A stretch of 64,000 nucleotides of DNA from Mesotaenium endlicherianum (lineage: Eukaryota; Streptophyta; Zygnematophyceae; Zygnematales; Mesotaeniaceae). Under the pieces are notes generated by a model that saw nothing but the letters and a program-made list of their open reading frames with translations, made no database searches and was not told the origin of the DNA. Below are positions 56,839-64,000 of this stretch, piece by piece. The stretch covers positions 5,246-69,245 of the forward strand of contig WELA01000485.1 of assembly GCA_009602735.1 (NCBI GenBank), in the 5' to 3' direction. Position 1 is the stretch's first letter. Every line of letters begins with the position of its first letter. A program made the translations under genes and the position numbers.

Positions 56839-57262
56839 GCGACTTTGCATATTTCGTTTCGTTTGTCTTTACGACGGTTTGTTCGTATCTTGATACGACG
56901 GTTTGTTCGTATTAACGACTGGTCGTAAATTCGAAATCTGTGATTGTGCATTGTCGAAATAATGACAATCAAATCAACTTAATCAATCAATGATTTAATA
57001 AGTTATCATCTCATAATTAATCAAAGTAACTTTATGAATAATTATGTCGTACTTTTGCGAAGTAGTCGAGTTACGTTACGACGCTTTTTGCAATAGTATC
57101 TCGGTCGTTTCGCCAATCGACCAGGAATTAATCGGCACACACGTGTGGCGAATAATTGAATATGATGCAATCATTTATCAAATAATAAGATAAATAGTAT
57201 AACGTACTTTAGGTAATTCGGAAAACGTCCCAAATACGCCTAAAATAGCTCGGATCGTTACA

Positions 57263-57680
57263 TATGGCTGATGAAGAATGGAGACCTCACTGGTAAGTTG
57301 GCTCGTTGGACTCTTAAGCTGCAAGAGTACCAAATGACGGTGGTGCACAGAGCAGGGGTGCTCAACAACGACGCCGATGGACTCAGCAGGAACCCAGACC
57401 CATCTTCAGACGACAGAATAGGAGCCCGAGAGGACAAAGACCCGAGCATCCCAGCAGACTTGGTGGCCTGCCTAGCCGAAATGGCTGGAATGGTAGCATC
57501 AGGTGAAGCTGAACCTCTACCCCTGTTCAGTTCAGAGATCTGGAAAGATCAAGCTACTATGCACTGGCTGAAGACGGGAATCCACTTGGAAGGGCTATCA
57601 GTGAAGGAGAAGGACCAGGTAAGCCATCGAGCTAAAAAGTTTTGCTGGAAACGCAACAACCTCTTTAAAATCTAAGAAAT
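57263..57680 (+). pseudogene. B2 RNase H end and linker
   Basis: Resumes after the TATGG duplication with LMKNGDLTGKLARWTLKLQE and VVHRAGVLNNDADGLSRNPD, as in B1, and leads to the integrase. Confidence 0.86.
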
Positions 57681-57690
57681 TGGCCAGGAG

Positions 57691-58828
57691 ATGTTAGTGC
57701 CAAAACCCATCAGAAGAGCTCTTGTGCAGGATATGCACGAGGACACTGGACACTATGGTGTCAAGAAGACGTATAGTCTTTTGGAGCTGTCTTACAGGTG
57801 GAGGGGCATGAAGCAGCAGTGTGAAGATGTGATCAAGGCCTGCCAAAGCTGTGATCGCGTCAAGGCTGGTTTTACACAGCAACATCCACACTTGCAACCT
57901 TTGCCGATCATGGGCCTAGGCTACCGCTGGAGCTGCGATCTCGCAGGTGAGCTACCGCTGTCGAAGCGAGGTAACAAGTATATCATGGTCATGATTGAGC
58001 ATTTCTCTAAGTGGATAGAGGTCGTGCCTCTGACTGCTAAGGAGCGTCTAGGGACCGCGGAAGCGCTCCTCAATGGTGTGATTGTGCGTCGTGGAGCTCC
58101 AGCAAAAGTGCTGACAGACCAAGGGTCTGAGTTCCAAGGATCTTTTTAGAAACTCTTGGATAGATGCTTCATCGATCATCGCACTACGTCTAGAGATCAT
58201 CCGCAAGCGGATGGTCTGGTAGAAAGGATGGTGCTAACCATAGAGTTTGCTTTGCGCAAGTTTTGCCTTGAGCATGACAAGCGTGACTGGGATCTGGCCC
58301 TGCCATGGCTGGTTATGGGTTACAGATTTAGCAAGCAGGCTGCCTTGGCGAATTACTTGCCATATCAGATACTGTTTGGCAGAAGTCCAGTAGTGCCCAG
58401 CAGCATCAAGCAGGAGATTGAACAGGTGAAAGACCTGGACAACCCTGATGAACTGCTAAAGGTGATGGTACGCCGTAAGGCGTTATTTGAGCGCATGATG
58501 CCGGCTGCGCTGGACAATCTGAAAATTGCACAGAAAAGAGATACGCAGCGCTACGCCAGGACGCGAGACGGGAGCTATCGCCTGCAGTTGACGCAGATTC
58601 AAGAAGGAGACTTCGTCTACCGCAAGCGCCAGACCAAGACCACCATCGACACCAGTTCAGGTGCAGTGATCTTACGCGTGAAACATGCGTTTGACAAAGG
58701 TGTGTTAGAACTTGAAGGTTCTGAAGGTAAAACCATGAAAGACCACGTGCAAAATTGCTCGCTATGCTATTTGCCAAATATTGATCCTACGATTAGGGTT
58801 GTGCCCGAGGAATTGGTGCCAGCCATGC
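57691..58828 (+). pseudogene. B2 integrase
   Basis: MHEDTGHYGVKKTYSLLELS and CQSCDRVKAGF (zinc-binding), YRWSCDLAGELPLSKRGNKY, VLTDQGSEFQGSF and DHPQADGLVERMVL (core), then an SH3-like end. Near-identical to B1 integrase. Confidence 0.9.
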
Positions 58829-58830
58829 CT

Positions 58831-58959
58831 TGTGCCAGCTGCAAAGTGGTGGATGATCAGGAAGCAATGGTAACTTGCGATAAGTGTGGTGCCCGTTGGC
58901 ACACTTTCTGCATTGGCGTGGAAGAGATTATGGCAGGACAATGGGAATGCCCTGACTGC
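58831..58959 (+). CDS. B2 PHD finger at the integrase C-terminus
   Basis: The same Cys4-His-Cys3 spacing as in B1 (CASC ... CDKC ... H..C ... CPDC) with QWECPDC. All eight metal ligands are kept although neighbouring residues vary, as expected if the fold was under selection while the family was active. Confidence 0.87.
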
Positions 58960-59029
58960 CTTCCTAAAATCCCTAGCCGCAGGGCAGGAAAATAATAGCT
59001 TTCAGCAGAAAGACAGGAACGCCTTAGCT

Positions 59030-60615
59030 GAAAGGGAGGGGTGTAAGAGGAATTTAGGCAAGACAGGTATTTTTAAAATCTTCTGCTAAAGTCCTAAGAT
59101 AAGCAGACAGTGAGAGCTGGTGAAGGAGAACATTGCTCTAAGTGTTGGTCATGGTTGCATGGTGCAAGCTCAGGAGCCCAAGGATAAGTTAACCCTGGTA
59201 AGGCTTGCCACCGACACACGTGGAAAGGTCGATTGACCATGTTTGCCCACACGTGAGGAGGGCCAACGACACATCAACCAGGTCAAAGGCACACGTGCTG
59301 AAAGGCTACGCACGTGCCGAGGGACCGACACTGTTAGGCACGAAAGCTGTCGCGAATACTATCCGTTTGACGGTGCCGCACGCGCAGCGCAAGCTACGGC
59401 CACCCCGGTACGGAAAGTCAATGTTGACTCACCGACCACTTGACTGATTACGTAGCAGTCAGCGGTCATGTCGGCGTCAAGAACACTGGCAAGGGGTCAA
59501 TGTCAATGTGCCCCACATCCAGGGATGGGGGAGGTTTTGACAACATAGACAGCCGCGAGGCTAGAAGCTGGGGATGAGTGGTGAGCCGCCCAGCAGGTAC
59601 CAAGTCAGGTACTGTGTGACTGGCAGATTAAGCCAGGTCAAGGTCGCAATGCCCCGATAGGTTACGGCCGCCCGGTTGGGAATCTTGAGCAAGTGGCATT
59701 TGCCTGTACACGCCGCTTAGGAGTACTTAGCCATGAGCCAATTAGGCGTGACTGCCAGCTGAGAAGCTAAGCAGCCACGCGCGACAGTCACGAGGTGTGC
59801 ATGCATACTGAGTGACTACGAGTTTGAGTTGAGCATGGCTAGGCAGAAGCGACATGCAGCTAAGCTTTGTAACTAAGCATGGCATTCTTGAAAGACGACG
59901 CTATGTGGTGCCTGCAAAAGGCACAAACCTTGCCTGAGACATGTCATTCACTCTCACGCACTTTCGCCAAGTAGCAGAAAGACCAGAAGGAAGGAGAAGA
60001 AGGGCGCGAAGAAGAAAAAGGAGTTCCCATGGCCATTGGAGAGCCAAGGACCCCCGCTTTTGCCGACGCTGAAGATTCTTCTCAGTGTATCATAGATAAG
60101 TTAGGATTGTAGGAGTTCCCAAGAGGGAATCTCACTGTTGAAAGTAGGAGAACTGCAGAATAGAATGTGCTAGGAGATATTGGCACACATCGGCCGAACG
60201 CCACCAGTGTGTGAAGCAGCCTTAAAATGGTGAGTTGTGTGTTAGTTTTCAAGTTCTCAGAAGTCGCATTCGCATCTCAAAGAGAGAGAGTAGTATTGAC
60301 AGATAAAGCCCTCAGTGAAGAACTGAGTGAGCCTAGCCTGGCAGTGAAGAGCTATTAAGGCGCGGTGTTAAGTGAAGAGCTTGACCCAGGCCAACATAGA
60401 CGTGTAGTTTCAGAGTTTTGTAAACTGTGACTTTGTGAAAAGTTAAGCGAAAGCCTAAAGGGCGATTTTCTCTGAATCTGACGTTGTATGTCAAGCTGCT
60501 CAGAGTGTGATTTTTGCAAACTACAATTCGCTCGCCTGTGAACCCAAGAACCTAAAGGCATAAAGCCAATGTGAAAGTAAGAGACTTCCGTCCTACTTCG
60601 GAGAACTTGGGTTCT
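59030..60615 (+). other. B2/B3 junction: polypurine tract, tail and leader in one run
   Basis: GAAAGGGAGGGG (59030-59041) is followed by TGTAAGAGG and the about 300-bp B tail ending GGCACGA (59343). Four bases later (AAGC, 59344-59347) TGTCGCGA starts the leader of B3, which runs to gag at about 60600. Read as one unit, 59042 to about 60600 could be a long LTR shared by two tandem elements. Read as two, it is a head-to-tail joint of two copies. No primer-binding site of the common type is present. Confidence 0.6.
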
Positions 60616-62430
60616 GTGGTTCAGGTGAATAGAAATTTCCAAGCAAATTGGGGATTGAGGCCTGTGAGGGCTGCCGGTGCTCAACCTGGAAAGGGACCCG
60701 GAGAAATTCAACTGTACATGCGATTGAGGAGTGGAAGACTCTACTACCATGTGGAGCCTGCGGAAGGTTCTGATTCAAGCTAGAGTCCACGAGGAAGTGA
60801 GACATCTGAGCGCACGGATAACCTGTGGAGTGAGCAACCGTCGGGAGACGAGTCTCGCCATACTGCCACAAACGATAGGAATCCGTATAACGCGCGAGCC
60901 TTTATACCCAATTTGGGCAGAGACCACGACGTGTGGGGTAAAGTTAGTGAGTCTTGGTTGCCATTCAAAATAACTGGTGATGATAAGGATGAAAATCCTA
61001 AGTTCTAGCTGTCTACAAAGTGTTTTAGTAGACGAACCGGTGGAAATAATCTCACTTTCGAAGAGTTTGATGAGATCTGTTGGGCTGATTTTTCTGAGAA
61101 AATCCGAAAGGATTCTTCTTACACTCAGTTAGTCGCTTTTATAAGCTTGGTTCAGTACTTGGACAAGGATGCCTTGTTGCTTTATCGCCAATTCCGGAAG
61201 GATGAGAACTTTATCCGGGAATGGGCGTTTGACGAGCAAAAGAAGGCGAGGGATTTTAAAATCCAGAAAGAGGCTGCGTAAGCCCGCCGGTCCGCTTTGT
61301 CATTAGGAAGAGCAATACCTGCTGCACCTGTTGAGAGCGTAGACTTAGGTGCACTAACACAAGAATTAACAGATGCCATGAGGCAACTCATCAAGGGTCA
61401 GCAGCGAGCGGCTACTCGAGATGATGATGCTGGGTCTGTCGCAGAATTGCGTAAAGTGTGTGCAGAATTGTCTGAAAAGATTGCTAATGCTCAGGAACGA
61501 GTAACGCGCAGGGTTGCACCTTTTACAAGGCAGCATGGTGATTGAACCACCACGGAAGCAAGCCACGCGCAAGCGTTGGCTAGTTGCCGTAGGGATATGG
61601 AGGCTGGGGATGACCAGTTAGACTCTGAGCACTGTCTGCGTCGTTTCTTTAAGTTGCTTGAAGCAAAATTCCCAGAGGATCGCAGTCTTAAGGTGCACCA
61701 TTATGTGCATTTTTTCCGTCAGAAGAACGAGACAGTGATGGAGGTCAAATCCAGATTGGTAGACCTTGCCAAGAAGGCAGGAATCTATGAGCGTAGGATT
61801 GTGGCTGACAAATTCTTATTGTGTCTGGGTAAAGACACAGATCGGGAGGTCAGGCCGCACCTATCTGCGAAACGCGAAATCGACTGGAACATCGACGAGG
61901 CTGCCGAAATAGCATGCAATGTCGAGGAAGGTAAAGTCTGGTACAAGGAGGCTTCCAGGACGCTTATGGCTTCTGAGAGAAAGGAGGAATCCTTTCAGCC
62001 TAAGGCCAATAGCTCTAATTTTCAGTTTAAGAAGAAGAGCGGGTCATTGAATAGGTTTGCTAAGCACGCCAACACTGCTGAGACAGCAGAAGGCTGTTGG
62101 AATTGCGGGAAATCGGGACATCAGAAGAGAGATTGTCCGTACCCGGATACTAAGCAATTGTCTGCTAGCAAGGCGCAGGTATGCGCACATTGCAGCAAAA
62201 AGGGACACTCAGAAGACGAGTTTTGGTCCAAGAACCCAAATCTGAAGCCACCATGGGCTAATGCTGTCACGAAAGAGGCAGATAAGGGTAAGAAAAAGGA
62301 GAAAGATAACTCTGGTAACCAAAAGGGTAACCAGAAGTATGATGCTATGAGCGCAAAGATTGCAGAGTTGAAAGCTCAATTTGCAGAACTAAATGTGCCT
62401 AATGTCTATTATGATGCAGATGTGGCCGAA
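60571..62430 (+). pseudogene. B3 gag region with two zinc knuckles
   Basis: Start equivalent to B1 (MRLRSGRLYY at about 60718). The distal part is within a long open stretch (61576-62808): capsid (LRRFFKLLEAKFPEDRSLKV; KNETVMEVKSRLVDLAKKAG), knuckles CWNCGKSGHQKRDC and CAHCSKKGH, then a Lys-rich linker. Damaged only in the N-terminal half. Confidence 0.84.
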
Positions 62431-63480
62431 AAGACCGTCTGCAAAGGCGAGAAGCTGACGCCTGAGAAGGCCGTGGCTGCAACGGCTGCGGAGCGCGCAG
62501 ATCATGATCGTCTGGTTCCAAGGAATGCTGGGAAGCTTCCTCAGACCTTTCGGATCACTCTCAATGAGAACGAGATTGCGCAGCTACGACAAGCCAAGCC
62601 TGCGCCACGCAATACATTTAGTTTCTCGATGGAGAAGCCGAAGGCTCTGGTGGAACACCGGATTCAGCACATTCCTTGTCTTTCACTCGTTGATCTGCGT
62701 CTTACGTATCCTTTCACGGTTGAAGAAGCCGGACAGCAGCTGGACATAGCAGAGGAAGGCGCGAACAGCGCTTCGCTGCCTACTAATTTCAGCACTGTGA
62801 AAGTGTAGAACAAGGATAGAGTTTTGACGTTCAACGACTGGGCCGCTCCCAATATCCTATTGGACACTGGCCCACAGCCAGTAATCTTGGGAAAGCGAGC
62901 TGCGAAAGCTCTAGGATTGACGGCAAGGGACCTGAAAGAAAGTTCTTCTCAGTTGAGGACTGCATGTGGGCAGATTTCAAAGTCTTGTGGAATCACCCGC
63001 AAGCCTGTGAAAATCACAGTAAACTTGGGGAAACCCGAGGAGGCGTCAGTGCTCATAGAATGCACGGTGACAGAGGCAGAGAACTATGATGTTCTCTTGG
63101 GGACAGAAGCCCTGTTTCCCCTGGGTATGGTCATCGACGTGCGGAAGCAGAGGGTGACTTACCAGTCGACAGATCGGCAGCCGACAGGAGAAAGTCATGT
63201 AAAAATGGTTTGCTCGGGAGAGGCAAACTACGGACTGCTAGACTGTTGTATGAATGATCGGTATCCAGGCCATTTTGACCTCATCATGCAACGCGAAGAG
63301 GAGGGCTACACCAGCGTCAACATGCCGACTCCCTTGGTTTGGCAACCTCAGATTATGGAGCAACTGGAAGCTGTGAGTACCAGGGACTGTGGCCCGCAAG
63401 AGCTGCTGCCAGTTCCTTATCCAGTTAAGTCTGCTGCCAATTTGATGCCTGGAGTAGACCTGCTGCCGCAAAGCATTGTG
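62431..63480 (+). pseudogene. B3 protease region
   Basis: Contains the clearest retropepsin segment of the family (NILLDTGPQPVILGKRAAKA, near 62850, with Asp-Thr-Gly) and YDVLLGTEALFPLGMVIDVR near 63090, followed by the about 130-residue unknown linker to the methyltransferase. Confidence 0.76.
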
Positions 63481-63505
63481 AGGATGAAAGATCCTTTTTG
63501 CAGGA

Positions 63506-63933
63506 GAGGAGTAGTAGTGCTGGAATTGTTCGCCAGACTTGGTTCTGGAACCATCTCACTGATTCAGCGAGGTATCCAGGTATCCAAAGTGCTGTATGTG
63601 GACAATGATGAGACTGCTTTCACAGCATTTAAGGAGGTCATGAGTCAGATGCGGCAAATGCATCATTTCAAGGCGTTGGTGCCTACTGACTCTAGTTTGG
63701 TGCGTTTTGCTGGAGGAAACATTCTCGACGTGAAGTCTGAGGACCTGTATGGTTACAGGATTGACTGGATCTTTGCGAGATTCCCTTGTCAACCTTTCTC
63801 GCAAGCTGGGATTAGGAGGGGATTCAATGACCCGCGAGCACAACACTGGGTATGGATGGTAAAAATCATCATTCTGCTGCGGGAACGCCAGCATCTCTAC
63901 CCACCAGTGTTTGTGATTGAGAATGTACATCCA
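63506..63933 (+). pseudogene. B3 methyltransferase domain, N-terminal part
   Basis: Motif I region (VVVLELFARLGSGTISLIQR), GIQVSKVLYVDNDETAFTAF, motif IV (FPCQPFSQAGIRRGF) and motif VI (VFVIENVHPG) are present. The sequence then leaves the B family. Confidence 0.88.
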
Positions 63934-64000
63934 GGTGTACACTGGAGGTGGTGGCAGAGGGCCTAGTAAGCCTAAGCCAAAACCTCCCCAGGACTGCAAT
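63934..64000 (+). mobile_element. D-family gag fragment at the right window edge
   Basis: GGAGGTGGTGGCAGAGGGCC and the following bases match D gag near 18212-18268 (the [16 protein letters not shown] segment). No LTR, primer site or duplication lies at the joint with B3. It continues beyond the window. Confidence 0.8.

Larger units (their letters stand above)
50301..57262 (-). mobile_element. Element I: Ty3/gypsy chromovirus nested in B2
   Basis: LTRs 50301-51243 (943 bp) and 56280-57262 (983 bp, including about 41 bp of an assembly duplication), primer site 56266-56278, polypurine tract 51244-51260 and target duplication TATGG. On the minus strand it has an unusual first gene and a long pol ending in a chromodomain. 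LTRs differ by roughly 3 % by eye. The copy is structurally complete with only a few breaks. A solo LTR of the same family lies at 10596-11538. Confidence 0.95.
56280..57262 (-). repeat. Element I 5' LTR
   Basis: Matches 50301-51243; 983 bp as assembled. Removing one 40-bp repeat and the N gives 942 bp, in line with the other two LTRs of the family. Contains the tRNA-like segment (A box 56771-56781, B box 56815-56825). Confidence 0.93.
45771..59343 (+). mobile_element. Element B2: second methyltransferase-family copy, missing its gag end
   Basis: B2 starts in the linker just before the methyltransferase (GTTTGGCAACCTC, matching B3 at 63350), directly next to G's LTR. It runs through methyltransferase, unknown region and reverse transcriptase. 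Element I interrupts it (TATGG duplication at 50296-50300 and 57263-57267). It continues with RNase H, integrase, PHD finger and the 3' tail ending GGCACGA at 59343. It holds the most complete methyltransferase in the window. Several breaks. Confidence 0.9.
59348..63933 (+). mobile_element. Element B3: third methyltransferase-family copy, 5' half only
   Basis: Leader, gag, protease and the first part of the methyltransferase, closely matching B1. It ends abruptly near 63933, within the methyltransferase, where a D-family gag fragment begins. Only a handful of breaks; the best preserved gag and protease of the family. Confidence 0.88.

Noticed and set aside
1-64000. CRISPR arrays, bacterial operons or other prokaryotic features
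   Set aside because: The window is eukaryotic repeat sequence; the tandem arrays seen are LTR repeats without spacer structure.

Overview
This 64 kb window looks like a heavily retrotransposon-packed intergenic region of a large plant-type genome. I see no host gene, rRNA, true tRNA gene or CRISPR array. Almost every base belongs to Ty3/gypsy-type LTR retrotransposons or their remains, inserted into each other. The best guess for the host is a streptophyte (charophyte) alga. The chromodomain-bearing integrases and the initiator-Met-type primer sites (TGGTATCGGAGC) fit the green lineage. One family carries a C5-cytosine DNA methyltransferase inside its polyprotein, a capture I recall being reported (2018) in charophytes and dinoflagellates. 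This assignment is inference and cannot be settled from the window.

Layout: 1-3965 is the 5' part of element A (minus strand), running off the left edge. 4023-30307 is B1, the first copy of the methyltransferase family, broken up by a solo LTR of family I (10596-11538) and by element C (12915-28054). C is itself interrupted by element D (16847-25718). 30308-32081 is an old gag-bearing remnant, F. 32082-32622 is a truncated LTR of the D family. 32623-45770 is element G (minus strand), which contains element H (35193-about 43290, minus, D family, without its 5' end). 45771-59343 is B2, interrupted by element I (50301-57262, minus). 59348-63933 is B3, joined head to tail to B2. The last about 65 bases are a gag fragment of the D family.

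The most interesting system is family B. Its order is gag with two CCHC knuckles, retropepsin, a DNA methyltransferase, an unrecognised low-complexity region of about 600 residues, reverse transcriptase, RNase H, integrase, and a PHD finger at the C-terminus in place of a chromodomain. It would therefore carry both a DNA-methylation writer and a predicted histone-tail reader. All three copies are damaged fossils.

A second system is the D family (D and H). Between the integrase-chromodomain end and the 3' LTR it carries an extra gene (ORF3) with a charged coiled coil, an unrecognised middle region and an acidic tail. ORF3 lies between two copies of a hairpin plus polypurine-tract module. Family I has tRNA-like pol III boxes inside its LTR, antisense to the element, and a short, unusual first gene where gag is expected.

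Target-site duplications support four insertions directly: solo LTR (CGTAC), C (CCTAG), D (ATTCT) and I (TATGG). LTR pairs of C, D and I differ by roughly 3 % by eye. That would be on the order of a million years if a land-plant neutral rate applied. Three single Ns (23222, 43980, 56725) each sit between near-identical short direct repeats and look like unmerged contig overlaps.
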